This document shows positions 13,108 to 27,088 of a stretch of DNA of 64,000 bases, piece by piece. Source of the DNA: Jacaranda mimosifolia (taxonomy: Eukaryota; Streptophyta; Magnoliopsida; Lamiales; Bignoniaceae); the NCBI GenBank assembly GCA_018894105.1, contig CM032129.1, forward strand, positions 33,497,468-33,561,467, given 5' to 3'. Each line of letters begins with the position of its first letter. Within the stretch, counting starts at the first letter, position 1. The notes beneath the pieces were generated by a model that worked only from the letters and a program-made list of their open reading frames with translations, searched no databases and was not told the DNA's origin. Position numbers and translations under genes: made by a program.

Positions 13108-14094
13108 ATGCAAAATCTGCATATCCTGGCCCTGTTGTTGTCTTCCTCTTTCTTTTCATTTGATCAAGCATATTCATGGAGCCAAAATCAGCAGCACTAC
13201 TACAATCAAGAAAAGAACTATGAAGGCTCTTCAGACCTTATAGACCTCAAATACCACATGGGACCTGTCCTTGCATCCCCTATAAACATCTACATAATAT
13301 GGTATGGCCAATGGAACCCCACACATCAATCCACCATTAGAGATTTCATCAGCTCCTTCTCTTCCCCAGCAGCGTACCCCTCTGTTGCTGACTGGTGGCG
13401 CACTGTTAGGCTGTACACTGATCAAACAGGCTCAAACATTACCAGCAACATCATTCTCTCTGGTGAGTTTTATGACTTCAATTACTCCCACGGCAGGTTT
13501 CTCAGCAGATTATCAATGCAACGCATCATTAAAAACGCCGTCACATCAGCATTGCTTCTCAATTACCAAAATGGATTATATCTGGTGTTGACATCTGCTG
13601 ATGTGCAAGTGCAAGAATTTTGCAGGGCGGTTTGCGGGTTTCATTACTTTACATTCCCTTATGTTGTCGGGGTGACACTGCCTTACGCCTGGGTTGGCTA
13701 TAGTGGCAGCCAGTGCCCCGGCATGTGCGCCTATCCTTTCGCATTGCCCAAGTACTCACCGCCAGACACAAAGGGTGGAATGGGTGCGCCCAATGGGGAT
13801 GTGGGAACTGATGGGATGATCAGTGTGATTGCGCATGAGCTAGCAGAAGTATCAAGCAACCCTTTGATTAACGCATGGTATGCTGCGGATGATCCCATGG
13901 CGCCCACCGAGATAGCTGATTTGTGTTTGGGTGTGTATGGTAGCGGTGGAGGTGGAGGTTTTATGGGAGTTGTGTACAAGGACACCAGGGGTAATGGGTA
14001 TAATTTGAATGGGGTGAAGGGGAGGAAGTTCCTTGTGCAGTGGGTGTGGAACCCTGTGAGGAGGAGATGCTTTGGTCCGAATGCATTGGATTAG
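13108..14094 (+). CDS. EXL7: EXORDIUM-like (phosphate-induced protein 1 family) secreted protein
   Basis: One uninterrupted exon of 328 residues, as is usual for this family. An N-terminal hydrophobic signal peptide (about residues 4-22, cleavage after QAYS likely) points to the apoplast. Family blocks seen: [50 protein letters not shown], the Cys pair in [32 protein letters not shown], and a C-terminal basic [17 protein letters not shown] proteins are linked to brassinosteroid- and carbon-dependent cell expansion; their biochemistry is unknown. A Gly-rich loop (GSGGGGG, near residue 280) and HELAE in place of the commoner HELAGT mark this as a divergent subgroup. The EXL7 label rests partly on recalled Arabidopsis order, where EXL7 (At2g35150) lies beside a NAL1-like gene (At2g35155); the family call is firmer. 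Confidence 0.85.
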   Translation: MQNLHILALLLSSSFFSFDQAYSWSQNQQHYYNQEKNYEGSSDLIDLKYHMGPVLASPINIYIIWYGQWNPTHQSTIRDFISSFSSPAAYPSVADWWRTVRLYTDQTGSNITSNIILSGEFYDFNYSHGRFLSRLSMQRIIKNAVTSALLLNYQNGLYLVLTSADVQVQEFCRAVCGFHYFTFPYVVGVTLPYAWVGYSGSQCPGMCAYPFALPKYSPPDTKGGMGAPNGDVGTDGMISVIAHELAEVSSNPLINAWYAADDPMAPTEIADLCLGVYGSGGGGGFMGVVYKDTRGNGYNLNGVKGRKFLVQWVWNPVRRRCFGPNALD

Positions 14095-14637
14095 AACAAA
14101 AGTATTAGGAGGCGTGATTGCCGCAATTATCTTACACACCCTCTTTGATATAGTCAACTGGCATGTACTGCTTATTGTTATCACTTAAATGGATATTGTA
14201 TTAGTTTTATCAGGCTTTTTGGATATTAATGTTTAATTTAGCGCTAATCATTGTAGGACAAGTGATGTATGCGAAGTACTGGTTTAGTTTGGTGTTGATC
14301 TGTCGAGTTAAATGAAGACATTTCTTTCTATCACTTGAATTTGTAAGCACATACATCTACCAGAATGACGTGGTAAAGTGAAACTAAACCAAGACTTCGC
14401 ATACATTAGTAGAAGGCATGTATTCGCTTTTCTGACATGCTTCCAACAAGAGGAAAAAATTAACATTAACATTAACCGTGCGGCTTCATCACAGACACTT
14501 TCACATTATAAGCTTGAACACTATGAACATCTCCAAGTCCAAGCTTTGCATATACCGGGATATGAATGAACAGATTCCAAAATTGGTTACTCTTTAAATA
14601 TATGTACTGCCTTGGACATTAATTACTACAGAAAGTA
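14095..14637. other. Convergent 3' intergenic region between the EXL gene and the glycosyltransferase gene
   Basis: These 543 bp separate two stop codons facing each other and should hold both 3' UTRs. No canonical AATAAA stands out for either gene. Nothing else is seen. Confidence 0.6.
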
Positions 14638-17600
14638 TTACAATGCATCAGAGCAATAGATGCAGTACCGGTTAAGAAGCCTGAAAACAAGGCTCTCAGG
14701 CTCTGGAATCAGAGAAGAGGTTAAGCTGTTCCAGAAATGAAAAGTGACGGATTGGTTCAAGATTTTATCCAACAGAACATCTTGTTCAAGTTTTTCTGTC
14801 TCTGTAGCTGGTGCGGCGAAGTATCTGTAAACAAAATTAAGATATCAGGCGTAACAGAAAGACAAGGTAAAACAAACTGAAACCTCCTATTGCAAACTCC
14901 GAATAAGCAAGTACAAGCAAACCACATAACCAATGGAGCCCAAAATGCAAGGGAAAATTTTCTCATCTGGCTGTAATGTGAAATGCAATGTTCGACAGGC
15001 CAGATTGTAATGCAAAAAGCTCAATTGTGGAACAAGGTAATGAGCAAAGGAACGAGTTATTCACTTGGACAAAGACTTTGAAGTAGAAAAGATATGATGA
15101 TAAGCTTTCACAAAGCTCAGGTTAAACATTATTGGCATTTTAATAGCTCCTTCACACAAAACGAGATACTTCTGAGTTTGTATCAGTGAAGAACTTAAGG
15201 AATCAGCTTCCTCCATGCGCAATGCAAAAAGCGTCAAAGTTGCCTATTGGATTAAGCTTTATCGTTCATAACAGTTATGCATAAAGGCTATCACACTAAC
15301 ATGCGGCTGTTTCTTCAATTTAATTAAATGAACTTTGAACCTAGAATATGCGGTGATTACTAGATGGATATGCAACTCCTGAACATCTTAATCTCTGGCA
15401 ACAAGACAATCAAGTGATCCAGTGTGATTGTGAAAGCAAAACCACCCAGAAGCTTACAAAATGCAAGAGAACAGTCTCTGTCTATGCTTATGTGCAGCTG
15501 AATCTAAGCTCAACAAAAAAATTATAAGCAGCATGTTCTTCGTTGACCTGGATTATATAGATATATCTGTCATATTTGCTACCTAGTAACCATAAACAAG
15601 AAAGTTTAGCAATCACATACCTTGAAATACTACCATGACCAATGGGGAAAAAAACAGAATATGGTTGCAATAGGAGCTCGATCTTCATGTTAGAAATAGC
15701 TTTATTACTTGAAAAGTTTTTGGCTACCCTGGTCAAAAGATCAGCTCCATTCCATCGCAACTGAGCATCATCATACGATGCATAAAACTCCGCCAAGCAC
15801 TCCATTATAAAAGGACTGCATAGAAATGACGTGTATTATTGCAACGTACATTTCATAACATGCAAAAAGTATGCATTCCTGTTTGTAATCTTCAATTATA
15901 CTGTGGATTTGCTTTCTCTCTGCTTTACTAAGAGCACTAACTACATTGGTGGAATTATCATACTCACAATTAACCTGTTCCTTCGTTTCCATGTTATGAT
16001 CCGGTTTCCTCTTTATCCAATTATACTGTGGATTTGCCTTCTCTCTGCTTTACTAAGAGCACTAACTACATTGGTGGAATTATCACACTCACAATTAACC
16101 TGTTCCTTCGTTTCCATGTTATGATCCGGTTTCCTCTTTATCCAATTATACTGTTAATACTAACCATGCTATTCAGCCTCAGTAATTTGTCTGAACCGTC
16201 TGATCCATTTCTCTCTTTTATCATTAAAGGCATAATTTGACAAACTTCTAAAATTTGACTTATTCGTGAGATTTTCATTCCACACTCCTCATCTATTTTA
16301 TCATCTCTAAAAGATATCTTTCTAGTCAACCTGATTAAATTCAATTCAAGCTAGTCAAAACCAATGCAAAATCGGGAAGATTCTTTCTACAATCTACTTA
16401 GTAGGAGGTATTGAAAATTCAGCAATACATTCACGAGGATGGGAAAAACCAAATGTTGATTAAACCTAAGAACAAACACCGATGTGATAAAGAATCTTTG
16501 ACCATCTACAGAACATATGCAACCTAGACAAAGATGCACCATGGCACGTAAAACTTTACTTGCATAGGGCGTGAAATGAACATTTTAACAAAATTCAGAA
16601 GCAGATATGACATTCTAAAGTACCTGTGCTTTCTAAATGCCATTACAGCTCCATTTAAAGTTTCTCCAGCAAGCTCATCCTCAAGTCCAACAGTATTATT
16701 GAGTTCAGATAATGGCTTCAACACAATGACATCAGAATCCAAGTAGATTCCACCATATCTAGAGTTCATAAGAAAAAGGATTACAAATGCATGCCGAATG
16801 AATCAATTCCTCACAAGCAGGAATGGTTGATACATGGGTTTCTCATCTCTACTTGTTAATTAATATAAGGACTTGTTTAAGTATAATAATGAATATTTCA
16901 TTCGTTTTAGTGCATCTACTATAATTCTCTTTATACACACCAAAATATCAAAAAAAACTTATTGCTGTACGTTGCAAAAGCCTCAAAATCAGTGCAAATT
17001 ATGGATTGTCAGAAGATGCGACTGTACTCTAAAAAAAGTATGATGCTACTTCTGTGTCAAGAATGAAGTGCAAATGCAAGAGTTAACGGTAAACATGTAA
17101 CTCCAATCTCCATTCTAATGAAAATAGCATCCTTCGCCCTGCCTCAAAAAAGCCTAGTATAAAAGGTTCAGATCAGATTGAATTGTCAAATGTTTCAGAT
17201 GTGCTACCAATTTCCTTGGCAGGTTCGTCTATGGAGTTTCTTCATATGCATATTTAACCAGCAATCCTTAACTGAACTTATTTTAAAAGTTGAGTTATTG
17301 CTTTGTTAGGAATGAAATACAAAATGCCCTTTTGTTTTAGTTCAAGTATACCACAGCAACTTTTAGAAAACTTTAAATAACTAAAGTAAAACTCTGGGTA
17401 AAAATAAGATGGACTAACTAATGGAGTGAATGTTACAAAAACAACAGTTGAATATCATCTTATGCCATCCATCTCATTGCTTACTTGTGGAGGGATGCAA
17501 GCCTGATAAGTTCACTGTAGTGAGTTGGGTAATATTTTGTCTTCTTCCATTCATGCCAGACCGAAGCAAATATGTGTGCTGGTGTATCTTTCAGCAGCTC

Positions 17601-19089
17601 ATCAAGATTTGGCATCGCAACAGCTACTTTGTATCTGGACAAGACAACAATGACCTCTTAATTACATGCATTCTTTTCATCCTAATCATAGATGAGCTAT
17701 AGAAACAAGAAGTTGCACTTGAAACAAGTACAAACACCAACCAGAAAAGACACCCATGCCATAACACTGTGAAACCAAGATCGATAGTTTTCCATATATA
17801 TGCACTCCCCAACACATCAATTCACAAATATAAGAACAAATGGATATACAAAATATTAAGGCTTTGAACTATCAAGAAAATTACCCATCCTTAACAAACC
17901 CACTGAAGAAATTGAGCTCCATCGTTTCAGAGAACACCACCACGCATGCATCCCGATGATGATATAGAAGGCTCTCCAGGCCCCTCTGCTGTCGAACACC
18001 AAACATCCATACTGGTGAATTCCACACCATAAAGACTCTCATTTTACATTTCCCTCTTCTGAAAAACGCATCCATAAAATTCCCAAATGACAGTCTTCCA
18101 TCCAACCCCGGGTAATAACCCCACGTCTTACCGTCTGCATAATACATTTTCTCTAGACCCTCATTACCCCTCACCATTCTGATATGATCATTATCCAAAG
18201 TCCTTCTCTCCACTCCCCTCACTTCCTTACCATCAATGCTGCCCTTTTTGCCTGAGAACTCGATTTCTGACTCGGATATTGCCAATGGCTTCTTAATCAA
18301 GAATGGTGTTCTCTTAAAATCATTTAAAATACCCTTGAGATAGATCCTATCTCCTCTAGTCAATCCTGTCACTCCTGGTCCATCTGGATCTTGCAACATC
18401 GGATTGTGTAAGGGATTCAAAACCTCAATATTGGACTTGAACATCCGATCCCTTCTTAAAAAGTCCCCCTTCTTATCGAACCATTCTCCCCACCCTTCCC
18501 TCAACACTGACCCTTTTAACAACAATGCATCCTCAATTTTCTTCACTTCACTCAATTTCTTCCGCAATTTCTCGTCCACTAGAATATCGTCTGACCCAAA
18601 CACGGGCTGTGTATCATCGTTCCCAAATCCTAAATCAGAGGTAAGTTTCAAATTGAAGGGAACATAGTCTTCCCATTCTTCAATAGAACGTCGATTAAAA
18701 GATCTCCGGACAACGCCGTTGACGGGGTCGAAAAAGTAATTGGAAGTAACGGCGGAATTTTGATTCTGGACAACGTCTTCCTCTTCTTCTTCTGGGAGGA
18801 TTTCCTCGTTGTTGTTATTGTTATCTAAAACGGCGTCGTCAAGCTCGTCAATGCGATCCTCACTGGAGTTGGAGGTGGTGAGGGGATCGGAGTCGAGATC
18901 GTCGAGAAGAGGGTTAAATGAGAGGGAGTAGTCGTGGGGGAGAGGGTGGGGATGTCGGGAATTGGAATTGAAGAATGAGAGGCGGCTGTGGAGGAGGGAG
19001 ACGGAAAGAAGGAGAAGCACCGCCGCAATTAGAGCGCAGATGTGTGCGCCGTAGCGGGGGCGCCGTCGCGTGCGGAGGTGGCGGAGCAT
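14638..19089 (-). CDS. Alpha-1,4-glycosyltransferase family protein (type II Golgi membrane, DXD motif)
   Basis: Five minus-strand exons: 19089-17885, 17634-17485, 16758-16624, 15815-15621, 14824-14638. They give 623 residues. A basic N-terminus (LRHLRTRRRPRY) precedes one hydrophobic anchor (about residues 16-35), then a long variable stem with an Asn/Glu-rich stretch near residues 90-107. The catalytic part holds MRVFMVWNSPVWMFGVRQQRG, ESLLYHHRDACVVVFS, YPTHYSELIRL and the metal-binding DXD motif YLDSDV (Asp459 and Asp461), then GWN-like RWNGADLLTRV and a C-terminal block matching alpha-1,4-GT (Gb3-synthase-like) proteins. It most resembles Arabidopsis At4g19900, whose acceptor is not established as far as I know. 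By topology it should act on glycans or lipids in the Golgi. The intron between exons 3 and 4 carries a 125-bp tandem duplication. Confidence 0.9.
15894..16143. repeat. Two tandem copies of a 125-bp unit inside a glycosyltransferase intron
   Basis: Copy 1 is 15894-16018 and copy 2 is 16019-16143; a further 10 bp of a third copy follow. By eye the copies differ at two positions, both T to C. The unit lies in the intron between exons 3 and 4 of the minus-strand gene. Confidence 0.93.
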
Positions 19090-20124
19090 GTGAAGTGTGG
19101 AGTGGGACAGTTTGTCTGAAAGTAAAGTGAGATCAACTGTTGACAGAAACTAACGTTAACATGATAAGAGTCGCTGCTGTATCTGGGAATCCGGATTGGC
19201 GGCGTCAGAGGGAAATTTATGCTTGCATTTTAAGAGTGTTTATTATTACTAAATTTGATCCTTTACAAAATCTCTGATGTTAAGAAAAGTGCCGTACCGT
19301 ATTTCTCAAAGAAATTATCACAGATAGATTTAAAATGCAAGATCTCAGAAGTGTTCCAGGACCATTTCTTCTTTTAGTTCAAATCTGAAATCTTTACCAA
19401 CCAAACGTGTATAGTACGAGCATTTCTTGTGGGAATCTTTTCTTTGATGAGCCCAACAGATTTTGCTTCTTGGGTCTGATGAATTATTTGTCAGGTAGTT
19501 TGTGAGCCCAAGAGAAATTTCTTTCTGGGCCAATAATTATGTGTAATTTTAAGATAATAGTCATGGAGACAATCTCACCAGTCACCATTACACAGAGAAA
19601 ACGGCAAGCACTCACCAACTTCTGTAATCTCACCATCAACGCACCTTAGTTTCTTTATTTTTAACACTACCATTTTTCATAATTCATTATTATTTTTTTA
19701 TGGAAACTGGGGAAGGTGATTGACCCTAATTGACTAACTTCTTCTAATTTTCGGTGAACTTTACCGGTCAGTGGTGGCCTTGTTTGAGACATAAGCATAG
19801 ATGCCCTCTAAAAATATTTGTTTTATAGTGTTGATACTTTTTTATTGTAGAGACTAGCGAGTGTTTAGTGATATGATATTTTGATAATTTTTATTAGAAA
19901 ATAAATTTATAAAGTAACAGAATATAATAAGACATTGGAGTTGCAAACTTTTAACCCTACCAACCTTTTTTCTTTAATTACCGATTTGCGTCATTAACAC
20001 AAAGCTAAATATTTGGCAGAAGAAAACAGTGTGTGTGTGTGTGTGTGTGTCTTCTGGGGTGCGTGCCACTGCCACCTGCATTGAGTCGACCGAAACGGTG
20101 AGTTTTGTGTTTTAGCCTTTAAAG
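19090..20124. promoter_or_regulatory. Shared divergent promoter region, glycosyltransferase (-) and GCSH (+)
   Basis: About 1.0 kb lies between two start codons that point away from each other, so both promoters and leaders must be here unless a leader is spliced from outside. A (GT)11 tract sits at 20029-20050, 75 nt before the GCSH ATG. No other coding region is seen. The ORF at 19345-19533 (-) has no recognisable domain. Confidence 0.6.
20029..20050. repeat. (GT)11 microsatellite in the GCSH promoter or leader
   Basis: Eleven perfect GT units end 74 nt upstream of the GCSH start codon. The position is promoter-proximal or within the 5' UTR. Confidence 0.93.
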
Positions 20125-22372
20125 ATGGCGTCCAAGTTGTGGGCAACAAGAGCTGCTTCATACCTTAGGATCTCTAGAAACAACAGATGTTTTGCAACTG
20201 GTATGCTTCTCCATCCTCATATTCGGATCTTTATATATATGGTTTTCTAGATTAGCTTTTTCATTTGTATGAGTCTTATTCAGGATCCTTTCATATGAAA
20301 AACTTAGTGATCTATGGTCCTGGCAATAAAGATCTGATTTTTCAATACATTTCAATGTGTTGGGAGAGTGATCTCGCTCTTTCAGGGCAAACGGGAGTGT
20401 ATGTAATCGACGCCAGCTTCCCATGTGCTTTCCTATGTGTTTTGTATTTGCTGTTGTTTTTTTTTATATGTTTGGATTTGTAAGTTTGGGTTCTGCTTGC
20501 CCATTATAAAGGAAGTTGGTGCTATGAGGTATTGGGCTAATGAGACATGCCGTTCTCTTTGCTTTTGTGTAGTCGTTGGATTTATTTACTATTTTTACAA
20601 ATCATAGAAATTTCTGCTGATATTCCCCTTGTGCTAGTGACTGTTAATATCCAAGCTGTTTGCTCTGTAAGAAAATAATTATCACTCTTTTGTGTTTCTG
20701 GGATTCTTTTTGTAGAATTTAGCACTTTCTTAAGTTCTTAAATTACATTGTAACTGTTCACTTGACTTTAGTGCCAACCAGTGAAGAACACATTTTAAAT
20801 ATATGAATTCTGAACATATGACTAATTTCAGCCAAAAATAGTTACATTGGCATGCTAATTCTTGCAAGAAGGAAAATGTTGCTAATAAATTAAAATTCTT
20901 TATTTAGATTTCTTGAACCTAATATCAGGAATGGCTTTAGCTAAATGAATTTTGCTTGTTTTATGACATTGTCAAGTGTCCATAGATTAGATAATCTGTC
21001 ATCCCTTTGAACTCATTGCAGTTGTCAAGGATCTAAAGTATGCCAACTCTCATGAATGGGTGAAAGTTGAAGGTAACTCTGCCACTATAGGCATTACCGA
21101 TCATGCACAAGACCACTTGGGGGATGTTGTATATGTTGAACTACCTGATGAGGGGGCTGAAGTAAAGCAAGGTGCAAGTTTTGGTGCTGTTGAAAGCGTC
21201 AAGGCGACTAGCGATGTTAACTCTCCTATTTCAGGGAGTGTGGTTGAAGTTAACACAAAGCTCAATGATTCCCCTGGTCTGGTTAGTTATTTGGGGCCAA
21301 AGAATGTGACATTCTCCATTAAACTGATTGGAAAGTGTGGTTGATGGAAACTGCACCATTTTCATCACTAATTCCATTTTTATATTTTTTCTTTTTCTTT
21401 TTTCCCTTCACATCCTCGTCATACAATATAGAGATTATTTACTTATATATCCTTGAGCTATGGAGGAATAGTGCTTGTCATTTTTTGCCCCGGTGGGGCA
21501 AGTAAAAGAAACCAAAGACTTACTGCACCACGAAGTCTGTCCTAGCTACGATCTTAACAACATGGCAGCCTTTTGAGTTCTATAGAGCTAGTTTGATGAT
21601 GTTCATTTTTTTCCCCATACAATGCCTCTCCAGACTGAATAGTTCACCAACTTAATGCTACTATTATGTTGAGATGTATCATTTGCCATAGATGTTGCCT
21701 TCCAAGATCTTCCAATATCCCAAAGATATAGTTCAGTTTTATCCCTACTTGTACCAATTCAAGAGTTTGGGTTTAAAGAGTTTTTGGAAGTTCTTCATTC
21801 CCATTAGTGAACTGCTTTGTTTGGCATTTCTCAATGATACAAGTGTTGTTTAAGTTTTCCTTCCGTAACTGACTGATCTTTCTTGCGAAGAGAGAATATG
21901 TCTTCCTTCATTATGCACAGTATAACTGCTGTCTGTTTGTGTTGTTACTTGGCATGCTTTCTATAATCACACCAATTTCTAACTCAACACCCCTATTGAC
22001 TGTATTGTGATCTCAGCAATGATCTGAGATCTCAAGAAAATATTCATTTTAGTTGTGATTCTTCTATAGGCATTTGAACATTTGGGACTTGTTATAATTT
22101 CATTTTGTGGAATATGGCGAGGTGCTAAACACCTTGCATTTCATTATTCAAATGCTTTACCATAACAATTCTATAGCCACGATCTGATCCCCTGGTTTGT
22201 CCCTGTTATCATTTGCATTAACTTTGTTAAATTTTTCTGTTAGGTTAATGCAAGCCCCTATGAAGATGGATGGATCATAAAGGTGGAGATAAACAATGCT
22301 GATGAACTGAAAAACCTAATGGACCCTCATCAGTATTCCAAGTTCTGTGAAGAAGAAGATGCTAAGCATTGA
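20125..22372 (+). CDS. GCSH: Glycine cleavage system H protein, mitochondrial
   Basis: Three exons, 20125-20200, 21022-21281 and 22244-22372, give 154 residues, typical for plant H protein. The first about 27 residues are rich in Arg, Ser and Ala and lack acids, as in a mitochondrial presequence. The mature part begins near [16 protein letters not shown] and contains [19 protein letters not shown] and the lipoylation block [12 protein letters not shown], with Lys86 as lipoyl-lysine. The C-terminus ends in [10 protein letters not shown] and the acidic EEEDAKH. The protein shuttles the aminomethyl group and electrons among the P, T and L proteins of glycine decarboxylase in photorespiration and one-carbon metabolism. 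The first ATG is used and no upstream ATG lies in the 75 nt before it. The presequence is in its own exon. Confidence 0.97.
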
Positions 22373-22602
22373 TAGAAGCATTGCAATCTCACAGTAGTTG
22401 TTTTTCAATTTTCTTTTATGTTTGATCCTAGGATTGTCTATCCACTGCAACCATTGCTCTCTTGTCACAAAAGATTCAATTCCTTTGTGAGATGCTAATT
22501 TAGTTCAAGAACAGAATTTCTTGTGTTACATGTGCTAAATCTTATAAATGTCATGATGGAAAAGGTAAATACATTTGATGTGTTCTGGTTGAGATATTTG
22601 TG

Positions 22603-22608
22603 AATAAA
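22603..22608 (+). terminator. Poly(A) signal AATAAA of GCSH
   Basis: A canonical AATAAA lies 231 nt after the GCSH stop codon, a usual 3' UTR length for a plant gene. Confidence 0.4.
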
Positions 22609-22854
22609 CTGGAGCAAAGTGGTAAATGTGTTGGATCAAACCCTTCCCAACAAGTGCCTGGAGAAACGTGGTAGAACTAAATGTTTCAATAAAAGTTACA
22701 TGGTGGAACCACGACTTCATTGTAATTGTAATTGTAAAATGACTGACTAGCAATAAGGTTAAATGGTGAAAGCGCGACTTTCTTTTAATCGTGTTATGAA
22801 TGACAAAACTAGCTGCGCTTGTGCAATGCTCCAATTTGAAGCCTCCAATTGAGG

Positions 22855-23690
22855 TGTAAACGAATCTAATACATTATTTTTATATTTGTATTCATTTAAT
22901 TTTTTGAATATTTAGATACGAATACGGATTTGATGGATATTTAAAAATGATATCCAAATTCGTATTCGTCGGATATCCGTCAAATTTGGATATATCCGTA
23001 TTCGATTATAATTATTTAGATTTATTCATATTTTATTAAACTTATCCGTATTCAAATTATTTTTTTATATTCATATTCGATAATAATTATTTAGATATCT
23101 ATTTATAAATATCCAAATACGTAAATTTATGAACATATAACAAATATATATAAATATATATTTTTTAATTAATTGAAGGAATTATATAATTTCACTAAAA
23201 AGAAAATAATTAAATAAATAGCATAATTTTTAATTAATAATTAATTTTATAATTGATTATTAGTACTTATTATTATTATTATTATTAATAATGATGATGA
23301 TGATGATGATGATGACATTTAAGTATATTAATTATAAAGTCAACTAGTAATAATTATGTTGATTAATTTTATTCTTCAATTTTTTTTTCTATATTACAAT
23401 AATTTTTAAAATTTATTCTTTTTTCTTCCCAACTCTTCAATTATAATTTATATACATATATGGATTATGAAATTTTTATTAAAAAATATAAATAATATAT
23501 TATTTAATAAATATATATTTGGACCGGATATTAAATGAATTGAATACGCATTTATGATATTCGTATCCATTTATAATCAGATAGCTACTAATCAAATACG
23601 GATAATATTCATTTTAAATAAATACGGATAAATTTTATATAAATGGATATGAATACGAACAGTAAAAAAAAAAATCAAATATTCTTTTAG
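22855..23690. mobile_element. AT-rich repeat island, candidate non-autonomous hAT-like element
   Basis: The region is strongly AT-rich and carries many direct and inverted copies of short motifs around ATACGGAT/ATCCGTAT and GGATAT, for example near 22920, 22970, 23000, 23046, 23600 and 23625. It opens with GGTGTAAACGAATC, which resembles the outer end of some plant hAT elements, but I could not find a matching opposite end or an 8-bp target duplication. There is no ORF. A degraded or truncated element is the best reading. Confidence 0.4.
23269..23315. repeat. Compound trinucleotide microsatellite (TTA)n-(ATG)n
   Basis: A run of TTA/ATT units passes into seven or more ATG/GAT units within the AT-rich island. 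Confidence 0.85.
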
Positions 23691-23743
23691 AGCCCTCCCT
23701 TCAATACAAGCAAACCAAAATCATTTTTTATTTTTCGTTCCCC

Positions 23744-23767
23744 TTTTTTTTTTTTTTTTTTTTTTTT
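23744..23767. repeat. T24 homopolymer upstream of HINT2
   Basis: Twenty-four T follow CCC and end about 125 nt before the HINT2-like start codon. The position is the core promoter or leader. Confidence 0.9.
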
Positions 23768-23892
23768 GAAATTTAAATATCCTAAGTCTAAAGACCAAAT
23801 CCGGGAAGAACAGAGAAGAAAACCGGGCCGGACGGCGGACGCTCTACATTTGTTTCGACTGGGTAGCAACCGTAGCATACTCTCGTCGATCG

Positions 23893-26161
<2,269 letters not shown>

Positions 26162-26261
26162 GATACACGTTCGATGATGGTTTTCATCTCATTGGGGCTT
26201 TCTAGTTGCAGATTTTCTTTAACCTTGTTCGACACCACTATGTATTGTGAAGACTTACTAT

Positions 26262-26267
26262 AATAAA
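26262..26267 (+). terminator. Poly(A) signal AATAAA of HINT2
   Basis: AATAAA lies 101 nt after the HINT2-like stop codon. Confidence 0.5.
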
Positions 26268-27088
26268 ACAATAGTGAATGGAACTTTATACTTCATTCTT
26301 TATGGCCTGTGAAGTTGTTGCCACATACTATGTATAAGCTCATAAATTTATAGAAATAACATCAGATTATTGTCTACAGAAATGTGTTGAAGACGTTTGG
26401 ATCTTTCAGATGTACACAAAATCTCATAATGCTTCAATAGCATAGGCAACCATATTGCCACAGCCTCAACATTATTGGGTACTCTTAATACTATGAATGG
26501 ATCAAGAAAATTAGTGAAAAAGAAAAAGAAAAATGTAAAGGTAAGCAAGCATTTTTCTCATGTGAAACAATACAACCTGCGAATGCATTATTAGCTCAAG
26601 TTTACTAGTATATTGCAAATAACCACACCCACAATGCGTGCGTGTGTGATTGTGTTTTGGGGGTGTGGAGACTGACGATCTGAAAGACTGAAAAATAATT
26701 TGCCTGAGGGTGGAATTCATTGCCTCTTGCTTTGCTGAGGAAATCATAAAATCCAACGAGATTAAGCACATTTTTGTAACTGACTTAAGTTATATAGTAG
26801 TGGTGGTTTTCTTCGTATGGTAATGTACAACTCGATTCTAGTTGCATCAGAAATTAGCTGGGACTTTAATCAAACAGCAAGTACAAAGGACAACAACCTA
26901 TATGCTTCCTTATTATAATAATAGTCAACCCCGGATTGCTAATAATGAATCAATGAATGCCAATAGCAGGACTGTGGCCACCCCCATAAGAGCAAACTGC
27001 AATTGTAGCCTGATCTACCACCTCTAGCCAATTGATTGTTTGAGATCAAAACAGAGATTCCAGCCTGCAAAATCAACTCAACAGAATA
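26268..27088. other. Convergent 3' intergenic region between HINT2 and the ARAD-like gene
   Basis: It holds the distal HINT2 3' end and the 3' UTR of the minus-strand ARAD-like gene. Short ORFs here show no recognisable domain. No repeat or RNA gene was recognised. Confidence 0.55.

Noticed and set aside
13304..14184. Overlapping ORFs in other frames of the EXL gene
   Set aside because: They are shadows of a single well-conserved reading frame.
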